The position numbers and the translations under genes were made by a program. From Hyalella azteca (taxonomy: Eukaryota; Arthropoda; Malacostraca; Amphipoda; Hyalellidae), in the NCBI RefSeq assembly GCF_000764305.2, contig NW_025942371.1:1-64000 (forward strand): 64,000 nucleotides of DNA, read 5' to 3'. The notes under the pieces were generated by a model. It was not told where the DNA came from. It searched no databases and saw only the letters and a list, made by a program, of their open reading frames with translations. This document shows positions 11,620 through 22,600 of the stretch, in pieces (within the stretch, counting starts at the first letter, position 1; every line of letters begins with the position of its first letter).

Positions 11620-12832
11620 GGTAAATTTGCGACTTAAGCAGCCAAGTGATTTTAAAACTTTTGGGATGGTTTGAGTGCCAACTGCGAACCCTTGTATTAG
11701 CGGGCGGGAATGGTTACTGATACCAGTTGACCTATAAAGTGATGCGGCGACACTGCATCGTGACGGCAGTGTGCGTTCAGCACCGGAAGGAGGTGGTGTG
11801 ATGGCTTCTTGCGTACGTGTGCCGATCGCTTTATTTTGAAAAACGCTGCTGCAGTGATACGAGTAGTATGTCTCTGGGAAGAGAATACTCCTGATTTTGT
11901 TAAGCATCAAGATTTAAATTTGAATTGCGTCAATGAGTCGAGAAGTTTTCGGTGTGATTTGGCGGGAAATTAACCTAATTTTGAAACGCAAACTGAGAAT
12001 GAAACTGTCTGTTGGATTGCGGCCGACCTACTCGATAATTTATGAGAGTATCGATCTTCACATTGACCGCACCACATAACACGGCTCAATTATAAGTATT
12101 GCGAATTTAACACACAAAGAAGTTTGAAAGTTTACACTGAGAGTATGAACTGAAATAAACAAAAGTATTTAATGTGCACCTAGTGCGCTATTATAAATAA
12201 TCAAAATAATAATTTAATACATTTTATTATAATAAATATTTTTTTATATAATAAATAATAATTTTTTATAAATCAAAATAATTTACGGATATCAAAGATC
12301 TTGCAATCAGTGAAGGCTAGTCTACGAATTTAAGAGCATAACAGTTAACATGAGAACCAAGAAAACTAAATTAAAACACGTGATTACCGAAGCAACCGCG
12401 TAATATAACATTGTAACCATGCAGATTGTTAATAGTTTCAATTAGCAATCATTTAAAATTAGTATAATAACATCACGTTCGGAATACCGGAGTCTCTTAA
12501 TGATAAAAATGATTAAATTGTAAAGAAATAATCTTATATAACACTAATATTAGTTTTAAATACATTAAACAAGCCGTTTCTTCTGAGAAGAATTCTGCAA
12601 AGGTTTATTGTTAAATGTTTTTGCAAATTATTTCTTATCAGAAAATATTATTGATCGAATATAATTAAAATAATAAAATAAAAATGTACATATTTAAAAT
12701 ATTTAGATGGAAATTTAATTTAATTAAAAATACATCATGACGCTTCTAGTATTGATATCAGCTTATTTTAACTTATAATAATTATTAACAGCATGCATTA
12801 ATTCATTGGAAATATATTTTCTTAGAGTTCGA
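11620..12832. other. Intergenic AT-rich stretch, nothing recognised
   Basis: Mostly AT-rich, with runs such as TTTTTATATAATAAATAATA near 12240. No exon, RNA gene or clear repeat was found. Confidence 0.55.
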
Positions 12833-13135
12833 ATACTCACACAGGTCAATCATCTACTCACACGTCTCATGTCTAGTCACACAGGTCACACATCTACTCA
12901 CACAGGTCACTTATCTACTCACACGTCTCATGTCTAGTCACATAGGTCACACATCTACTCACACAGGTCACTTATCTACTCACACGTCTCATGTCTAGTC
13001 ACACAGGTCACTCATCTACTCACACAGGTCACTCATCTATTCACACGTCTCATGTCTAGTCACACAGGTCACACATTTACTCACTAAAGCCACACATCTA
13101 CTTACAAAGGCCAGACATCTACTCACAAAGGGCAC
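12833..13135. repeat. Higher-order tandem repeat of about 19-base units
   Basis: CATCTACTCACACAGGTCAC alternates with CACGTCTCATGTCTAGTCAC. The alternation gives a larger unit of about 60 bases, repeated four times, with degenerate copies at the 3' end. Confidence 0.88.
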
Positions 13136-14842
13136 ACATTCTTTTCACTCTACTCACAATCATTCCTTTCACTCTTATGCGGCTATGCAGACTGTGTGAA
13201 GAATCTCGAACGCGATTTGTGGATCAATGAAAAACTTGAATCCGTTGACCTGAACCTTCAATTCCTCAAACACGTGGTTTTTCCTACATGTTCTCGCCAA
13301 TTTCTGCATTGAAATTTATGTTCTTCAATGTAAGTTTATTATTCATGCAACATGACGTAGAAAATGAGGAAATATTCTAAGATCATTGTACGGCCTGAGA
13401 TGATCAGGCATGCGACATGAGTTAAAAACAATTACGTATATTGGCAATTATAGATTCTAAACATATGCATATATGTTGAAACATGCTTCGCCTGACGCAT
13501 TATAATTTATTTCGATGACAGTGTTATTATTGTTTCATGGTTGAGTAGAGTTGGGTTCCATTCAATGCATTTCTTTGGAGCAGCGTGAACATTCTAAGTT
13601 CGTATTCATAAGCACATTTCATGGAATTGCATTTCAAAAGAAAGAAACCTTTTGTGCATTTGCGCTGTTGTCGATGCCTCGCATCTAATAGATGCATAAA
13701 CATTATACATTTCTCGTATGTAATACATTAGGGTAGAGTACCATGTTAATTATACGTGTTATAATTCAAATCTACTCCTACCGATACTAACCGTCGTTTT
13801 TCGCTATTTAATCGTAACTGTATTTATGTAAGACATGAAAAAGCATTTAAGCTTACTCGTCGCATGAGTATTCCTCGAAATAAGATTACGATCTACACTA
13901 ACATTTTATGATCTTTCAATATCGGCACTTTCAAATAAAGATGTCATGTACGTCAATGAGTTCGCTCGGTTGTGGTCAAGTTTCTTCGCCCTTCTAACGA
14001 GTGAGTTTTTATGTAGCCTTGCCCCGGAAAAATCGCGGCGATAAAAAAAGGATGCCCTAGAAAGATCACTATGATTAAAATATGCCCGGAAAGATTCCTG
14101 TGATAAAAAATAAGCCCCGAAAAGATCCATGTGATAAAAAAATGCCCTGGAAAGATCGCTATTGTCATTATTTTTCAGCGCCGCAAGCATGCGAGTATTG
14201 TGCGAATTATTTGCTTTTGTACCTAAAAAGGGAAACATTTTCTGAGGTTAATATACACGATTTTGGATATCAACAGATGAAGAAAACGTATGATTTATCA
14301 GACTTTGAGATACCTAACTGTAAAATTAAATATAATTATATATGGTATGTAGGCTCCTAATGAATTTCATGCCTGAATTTATTTATCAATTCTTGTCTTA
14401 TGTGCATATTGCACTTTTGTAATGTTCCTAAAAAAATTCGGCGCAGACATATATTGTATTTTTCACGTGTTGGAAATGGAAAAACAATGGTTCAATAAGA
14501 ATGAAGAGTTTGAAAGAGGTGCAAAAAAAGCACTCCATGAAGAAAGAGATGAAGTACTGATGCTGTTTCATCCTAAAGCATATCAGACGAGGCGTTTTCT
14601 TTTATCATGGCTTATCTCCGATAAGCTTCCACGTACGAGCGCCGGTACTCATACCGCATGAGTCACTGCTTACTATGGTCGGCTCTCTATGAGTCATACG
14701 TATTTTGTAATAAGATTAAAATAAACTTTTAAAATTCATCAGAATTTTTAGTTGTGAGTCTTCAGTTCTTTGCTTCGTAACGTCAACCATGTGAAAATTT
14801 GATCAGAAGAACTGTGTTACTTATTACCTTCTTTTTTTATTA
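13136..14842. other. Intergenic, with a short 27-base repeat at about 14030-14165
   Basis: The only structure is four to five copies of a unit of about 27 bases around 14030-14165 (GGAAAGATC plus GTGATAAAAAA). Read on the minus strand, this repeat mimics a repeat protein. Nearby open frames at 14082-14360 and 14422-14661 show no family resemblance. Confidence 0.6.
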
Positions 14843-15012
14843 AAAAATATAACTCAGTACTCACTGCAGTGAGTGACAGAGAGCGCATTTTCTCGTCGAC
14901 GAAAACTTGAGGTCACGGACGGACGGACAGACGGAAGAACAGACAGACAGACAGACGGATATGGCGAGCACAATAGTGCATTTTTTTCATAAATGAGAAA
15001 ATGCGCTAAAAA
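14843..15012 (+). mobile_element. Dispersed GCGCATTTTCTC element, copy A
   Basis: Layout: AAAAAATATAACTCAGTAC, then the perfect palindrome ACTCACTGCAGTGAGT, GAGAGCGCATTTTCTCGTCG, a GACGGACGGACA-type microsatellite, ATGGCGAGCACAATAG, and GAGAAAATGCGCTAAAAA. The last block is the inverted partner of GCGCATTTTCTC, so the element can fold back on itself. Five further copies lie in this window in the same orientation. No coding capacity. Confidence 0.88.
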
Positions 15013-16852
15013 GCGAGTGATTTGTCTATATATATGGCAAGAATAATACGAATATTAGTTTGATACAAATTGCAAATCAAGCATTGTTGCAGTGCAGGGT
15101 AGAGGTTGAGTTTTCGTGCTGTGAATGCTCAATGGTTTAGAATTAATATATACATTTTAACTGCTACTCTTCAGAACTCTACTAAACGTTTCCGCTATTT
15201 CATTATTGAAGCATCCTACACTGTGAAGATTAGTTTATGACTTAAGCATCATATAAATAATAGGCTACGTATATCACAACATAATTTTTTGAATGCTGAT
15301 ATAAGAAATTTACTGCCATGTATAACGAGAAATTTTCCCTTTAATGTAGTTACAATAAAAAAAACAGGCGTTTTGTTCTGGTACCCAGACAAAATTTTCA
15401 AAATAAACTTTGATGCCAATATTGCGAAATTTTAGTCATTACAATTACTTAGGATTATTATGATGAACAATTTTATTACTGAGCCTTTGGAAATGAACTC
15501 ATTAAAATAATAAATTTTATTAATAATGATTCGTGTGACAGCTAAGGAGCATGAGCCTGATGACGTCACGCACATCGTGTGTCAAGTGCTGAGTCATCAT
15601 CGGTAGAAGCGCTTCTCTGCTCGCATCATCACATGTTAAATATATACCTATATATATTTTTTTGCATTCAATCGCACGCATTATTCTAAGGCATTGCAAT
15701 TTATTCGTGACTGGTGTATAGCTTCGCCATATTACGAATGGTTTTCTTTCAATGATGCAAACATTTATAAAATTCCTTCAAAATTGCATCTCGAAACAAC
15801 ACATGAGTTAATACAATAATATCCTGAATATCTGAATAACGGAAAAAGAGCCGCAGGACAGACATTAACAAGTGGCAAAATTTCTCGCTTCGTTTCGTCT
15901 TTAATTAGGAAAGTTGATTTTTGTGAGTAATTTTTCTATGCTTCGAAAACATAACTGATGTATCGTAATAAAAAATTAGTTCAATTTTGTAATGCATTAT
16001 GTAATATTACGCATTATTCATAATTCTACCAGCCTCATTATTTCGAATAATTACCCAGTTGGCTTTTATCTAGATTTAGGAATTGTACCATATACTGAAT
16101 TTTCGTTCAATAAAAATTACTTCAACCACTGCTGCTTAAGTTAAGACAAATTATCATTCAAAGTTTGCTTTAGACATGCTTAATATAAATAACAATAGAT
16201 AAGTTTAGTACTATAAATATTATAATTCTCAATGATAACAATAATATTGGCATCTAACAAACGTCGTGCTGAATTCGTCGGTTATCAAAAGTGATGAAAT
16301 GAAATAAGATAACGATGGACAACGGAGAAATGAATCGAATCTGCTGTTCAGCTAACTGTTCGTGAGATTTCATTCACAGCTACAAAATATTTGTCTATAA
16401 AATTATAAGTTCAACATTGTCGGCGATTTTAAAGTCCATTGCTAGCATCAAATGTTCACTCTGATGATTCGAGATCAATAAAGTATGATTGAGTTTGTTG
16501 ATGCAGCGAAAAACCCATGAAAAAATATTCCCCTTGAAGATTTTTTATTCGCTGCCCGCTATTGAACTCCTGGAAGCCTTCAACGCGCACTCGACTATCT
16601 TTTTGGCAGGTTTGTTAAGGTGTCAAGTATTTCAATAGGTGATTATAATAAATTATGATAGTTGGTAATAAATAATGGATAGTTTCTTTTAACTATAGCC
16701 TTTTTAATTTATTTAAACCTTAAATTGAATTTATAAATATTAATTTTTGTTTTAATTCATTAGATCGCTGTATCAATGCAATACGATTATACCCGTATTA
16801 AGGACGAAATAATTTAAACAACAAGTCTCCCAATTCGCGTATAGTTATATAG
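15013..16852. other. Intergenic, nothing recognised
   Basis: AT-rich sequence without exons. A TGATGACGTCACG block near 15560 resembles a cAMP-response-element palindrome, but no gene starts next to it. Confidence 0.5.
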
Positions 16853-17445
16853 CTATGCATGTCTGTCATACGTGTGGGTTATACATGTCTGTCAAACGTG
16901 TGAGTTATACATGTCTGTCACACGTGTGAGTTATACATGTCTGTCACACGTGTGAGTTATACATGTCTGTCATACGTGTGAGTTATACAGGGTGAACCAG
17001 AATTAACTGACCCTTTTAATTTGTTAATAAATAAAAAACTAAGAACGTTATGAAGTTGAAACTTGTTTTATTTAAAAGAAGGACATTTTTATGGTAATAT
17101 TGTATCCTAGTTTTTAGGATACAATAACTAACTAGGATACAATATTACATACAATATTTTTACTAATACATATTATTAATACATAATAAATATTTTAACT
17201 AATACAATGATAAAATATTGTAATAGGATACAATATTACCATAAAAAGGTTCTTCTTTTAAATAAAACAAGTTTCAACTTCATAACGTTCTTAGTTTTTT
17301 ATTTATTAACAAATTAAAAGGGTCAGTTAATTCTGGTTCACCCTGTACATGTCTGTCACACGTGTGAGTTATACATGTCTGTCATACGTGTTGGTTATAC
17401 ATGTCTGTCACACTTCTGAGTCTCACATGTAGGCCACGTGTAGGT
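16853..17445. repeat. 26-base minisatellite split by a MITE
   Basis: Units are CATGTCTGTCACACGTGTGA plus GTTATA, with five copies before 16988 and about three after 17345. The last copies degrade into related CACGTGTAGGTCA-type sequence. Removing the MITE and one TA joins the two sides into an intact unit. Confidence 0.93.
16988..17345. mobile_element. Mariner-type MITE, 358 bases, with long terminal inverted repeats
   Basis: It begins CAGGGTGAACCAGAATTAAC and ends with the exact reverse complement. The inverted arms extend about 120 bases each with only a few mismatches. Both sides are flanked by TA, the target duplication of Tc1/mariner elements. The interior is AT-rich and non-coding, so an outside transposase would be needed for movement. 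It sits inside the 26-base minisatellite. Confidence 0.93.
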
Positions 17446-18849
17446 CATCACATCAATACCCCTGCAGGATCCGCAACCAACCATCACGTCTACGCAGCGA
17501 ACATAAGGGCAGGGCCAACACACTCTATTGACTGAGGACCGTTCAGCTACCTGTACGACCAAGCTCATAGCAACGTATCCTATGTACAACATGACTACAT
17601 ACACACCTGTCGTGAGTATTAATACTCCTTCTACCTTGCAGCAATTAGCTCTTTTTCCTCTATCGTGTGTACAACCTTTACCTGTGTGTACGTACGTTGC
17701 ACCTGTCTGTACGTACCCTATACCTGTCTGTATGTAACCAGTACCTGTCTGTATGTACCCTGTACCCATGTCAACCCTTGCACACCTGTTGTAACTATTG
17801 GCAAAAATTCAAACATGGATAAATTATTTCTGAAAGTGAGCAAATTCTGGATTAGATATATTATTGCTTACTACATACACTGCTTGGTATTTGGATTAAT
17901 AGTGATGGGGAATAGTTTTCTGTACTGATTTTGTACGTAAATAAAAATGAGACGTTTAACACTATGTAAACGGAACGTATGCTAACGAGCTCAGCCATCA
18001 AAAGGAACTGACCTCCTCAGGATTGCATATGTTTCTAGACCTTCAACTTGCCGTACAGAGCAGCACAGCTATATACTCGAGTATCTGCACAATACTAGAT
18101 TTGGTCTGTAATCATTGTTTTTCATATAATCTGTATCATGCAGATAAGATAAGGAGGTATAAAACAACATCAGATGTAATTGTTAATGGTTCCCTAACGC
18201 TTGATGGACGTGGGTCTCTGTGCTTCGGTTGTTTCTCATATAGGATGACATTAAAAAAAAACTTCCTTCGCAAGCGATATTGTGTTCAATAACTGTGTAG
18301 GTGTTAACACAAGTTGTTAGTTTCTGCGTGAAGTGAAGAACATAAACCACGAAACATGCATTTAAGAAGTGTTTTAGTTCAAAATAAATAACGAGATATC
18401 CAATCTGTATTACATTGAGCATTCCAGAGAACTATACGAGAATGCTATGACTTATTGTGCGTGATATTCTGATTTGTTATCTTGAGGCTAGAAAAGAAGT
18501 CTGCTTATCTAATTTAATTGAATCAATGGATGCTCTACTTTCTTGCGACGTACTGTGTTTCAAGTAGCAACGTAAAATCACTATTGCATGAAGTCGTACC
18601 TCATTTTTGTATATATGCATTCGAAGTCGATTCTCCTGACCGCATTTATACAAATGACGAATTGTATTTATGGTAAAATTATTGTTTACTGAATTTGATT
18701 TCAATTTCAACTCTTCTACTTCAGCTTTCATCAAGAAATAAACAAGAATTTTCGTTCAACCAATTAAGCATGATGCAGGCGAGTATCTGAATTGAATATC
18801 CATGGTTCTCATGGATCACGAAATACTGAGTTATTCGTCTCATTACGCG
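17446..18849. other. Intergenic, upstream of the visible SLC49A3 exons
   Basis: A short degenerate array of CTGTCTGTATGTACC-type units lies near 17670-17790. No exon was found that could supply the start codon missing from the SLC49A3-like gene. Confidence 0.5.
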
Positions 18850-19350
18850 GACCTAATTTACATTTACTTTCCCCATTACATCCCATTAGACGCACATCAT
18901 CCCATTAGGGATGATGTGCGTTATTTATTATTCGCCGTCATTCATCCCATTAAACGCACACTATTCGTCATCAATCATCCCATTACACGTTCATTATTCG
19001 CCGTCATTCATCTCATTACATGCACTCTATTCACTGTCAGTCATCCCATTACACGCACACTATTCGCCGTCATTCATCCCATTACACGCTCCTTATTCGC
19101 CGTCATTCATCACATTACACGCATACTATTCGCTGTCATTCACCCCATTACACGCACTCTATTCACTGTCATTCATCCCATTATACGTTCATTATTCGCC
19201 GTCATTCATCCCACTACGCGCACATCATTCGCCGTCATTCATCCCATTACACGCTTCCTATTCACTGTCATTCATTCCATTACACGTTCATTATTCGCTG
19301 TTATTCATCACATTAAACGTACACTATTTACTTCTATTCATCCCACTACA
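18850..19350. repeat. Minisatellite of about 30-base units
   Basis: About 16 units of TCATCCCATTACACGC followed by ACTATTCGCCGTCAT. All three forward frames stay open across it, which only reflects the repeat. Confidence 0.92.
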
Positions 19351-19643
19351 TGAAAAGTGTTTGCACTGCTTTCACGTAATTATCCGTAAAACTAGCAATA
19401 AAAAAATGAAAAATTACAAATAACAGGGAAAATTAAAGGTCTTTTATTACTCAGCGGCTACATCCCATGGACCCTGCACGCTTGAACCCATCATCTATGT
19501 TATGTAAAAATAAAAATCATTCGTAATAAATTTCCGACCATGTAATACCTGACTAATAAACTCGATCCAGACTACATCCTTTTACATTTTCTCTAACTAA
19601 ATTCTTCGCGTACGAAACTGAACCTTCTGACCGTATTTCACAG

Positions 19644-22600
19644 CCAACAAATGCCAAGGATGACCCACCTTTGGGCTGTTACCCACCGCCCGGGGATCAG
19701 GCGCCCCCCTCCCAGCCCCAGTTCCGCGCCTACAAGCAGCGGTGGCTCGTCATGCTGGTCGTGGTGCTGCTCAACCTGTCCAACGCTGCTGTCAGTCGTT
19801 ATCTTTCAAATTAATTTGCTTATTTAAGAATGAAACATCACAATTTATAGTGATTTTTACATCAAAGCTGCCGTCAGGCATTATCCTTGAATCGATTGTT
19901 CATTTCACATTCATATTACAATTTTATATCAAATCTACGATCAGTTGACTTCGTTGGTTAGTTTTAAAATACCATATCACAATTTCAATTTGAACTATAT
20001 ATCACTACTACCAAAAGTCATTATACATAAATTACTTGGTTAATTTAACAGGTCTACATACTGATTCTAATTTTTCACTAAAGCTGCCGTTGATTATTTT
20101 CATTAATGATTATTTTTAATATTGTCATATCTCCATTTGTCAAATTTTGCATCAAAGATGATGTCTAATAACTTGATTCATTTAGCAATACAATATATCC
20201 TATTCTAATCGAATTTTGCATCAACGGTAGTGCCGGTAATTACTGAAGTTTCTTTTGTATTACATTATCTCTAATTTTAATTAAATTTTGCAATGCAAAA
20301 TTAGCTTCAGTAAGTTATTATCGTCAGAGTAATTGAATAATTAGGCAATGCAATTTCCCCATTGTGATAAAATTTACGTTAATTCTGCCGTCAATCATTA
20401 CAGTCGAATTATCTTGGCTTGTCTAACAATGCTAGAAAATCTGCAAGAAAATTTTCCTTATTCGAATTGCATAGTTGAGGTGATATGAATTTTTTACATC
20501 AAAATTCCTTCATAATTCAAAGCAATCAAGTAATTTTAATGATTTTTTTAATTGTTACAGTTCCATTGACTGTCATGTAAACGTTTTAACAATGTTTCTT
20601 TGCGTCATTTCTTCCACCATTTTACGTTCGATAAGATGAAACAATTTCCTTGCAGATGTGGATCACATACGCACCTGTTGCAACCATCGTACAAGATTTC
20701 TATGATAAATATGATGGTCAGGTTAATTACTTCTCCGTGGCTTACCTCATCGTCTCCATGCCCTTTGTGTTCATCTGCACCTTCGTCGTGAACAGATATG
20801 GACTTGGCCCGACTGTGAGTTGATTTCTGAACGACTCATTTATTGGGATCATATTTGTTATCAAGGTTTTGTTATCATATAATTTAAATGAATTCGACTG
20901 TGAGTTGATTTCTGAATGATTAATTTATTAGGATCATATTTGTTATCAAGATTTTGTTATCATATAATTTAAATGAATCCGACTGTGAGTTGATTCCTGA
21001 ACGATTCATTTATTGGGATCATATTTGTTATCAAGGTTTTGTTATCATATAATTTAAATGAATCCGACTGTGAGTTGATTCCTGAACGACTAATTTATTG
21101 GGATCATATTTGTTATCAAGGTTTTCTTATCATATAATTTAAATGAATCCGCGCGCGACTGTGAGTTGATTACCGAACGACTAATTTATTGGGATCGAAG
21201 TAACTTATTTCAAGGTTTTGTTATCATATAATATAAATGAATTAATTTCAACGGCTTCATCCTTGCCATTACGCACTGGCTGAAATTAGAGTGTTATTGT
21301 ATAAATAGTAATGCACATTTTGCCTTTGTGATAGTTATCAAGACCCATTTTTGTCCAAGTCAGCTTCCGTTCCGTGCTAGTGCTGAGGGCAAGAAAGTGT
21401 CATTGTTTAAAAATAGCACATCAATTTGTATGAGTGCACCATACATTGAATGAAGAGAAATGGTTTTTCTGTGCTAAGAAATGGTTCCCTGCTAGTGCTG
21501 AGGGCAAGAAAGTGACATTGTTTAAAAATAGCAAATGGTTAATTTTTATGAGCTCTTCATACAGTGAATGGTGAGCAATGGTTTTTCTGTGCCGGCAGAT
21601 ACACTTAGGCGCGGCGCTGAACTGCGTGGGGTCGGTGGTGAAGGCGCTGGGCACCTCAGCCTTCATAGAGAGCCAGGACACGCAGTACGCAGTCAGCCTT
21701 ACGGGACAGGTGACGAAAATAATATATACATATGCAACAACATTAAAGCATTATACAACACCAACAACCAATAATGTATAAAATATTATTAATGGATAGT
21801 ATAAGTAACAACATCAAAGCCTGGCAAACTGGTCAAATGTTCCTCTTACAAATAACAGGCTAGCGCAATATTCCTTGTAAGCATAGTACAACATAAAGTA
21901 ATACCTTCGAAGCAACTTGAATGACGCTTGAAACTAATGTCATCTAAAATGAATTACTGCAGAGAATATTTTTTGCATAAATATTGTCGTGATAAATACA
22001 CGAGTTTATTTAATATTGACTACAATATATCATTAATGCAAAGATGCAGGGAATTAAAAAGAATTTATTTTTTTTTGCGCGAGCAATCAATGCGAGTGCT
22101 CAGTAACTTACTAGAAAACATTCGACAGACCGACTTGCGTGATGGAAAATCCCAAAGCATCTTGATGGGGTGATCATTATCTGAAAATACGTAATTATTC
22201 TGGCGCTAATCAATGATAAAAGATAAATGATAAAGTTTCAGGCGCGAAGGTCTCGATGAGCTTTTCCTAGCTTATGAAGAACGCTTTTGCTTAGCAAGCG
22301 TTCATTTTCGGGCGCTTTGATGGTGAGATCATAGTCTGCCAAAGGCGTTTTTTCTTATTCATTGTATATAGATTGTTTCATCATAGCCATTGTATATAGA
22401 TTGTTTCTTGCCTCTTACACGAGTTAAGCCGTTATATATGGACTCTTTAAAACCTGTATTATAATTTAGGCGATTGTGGATTGTTTATTGGCAATTACAC
22501 TATTTAAACCATTATGAGCAAATTAGTTATTGCCTCTCACACGAGTTAGGCCGTTATATATGGATTTTTTCTTAACTTATACCTAATTTAGAGTTTTAGT

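Noticed and set aside
11524..11910. 128-codon minus-strand frame
   Set aside because: About a quarter of it lies in the foldback arm and the rest lacks any family signal or coding bias.
13906..14238. Minus-strand frame resembling a pentapeptide-repeat protein (SDLSRA, DFSGAR)
   Set aside because: It is produced by a short 27-base DNA repeat, with no start context, no splice sites and no coding sequence on either side.
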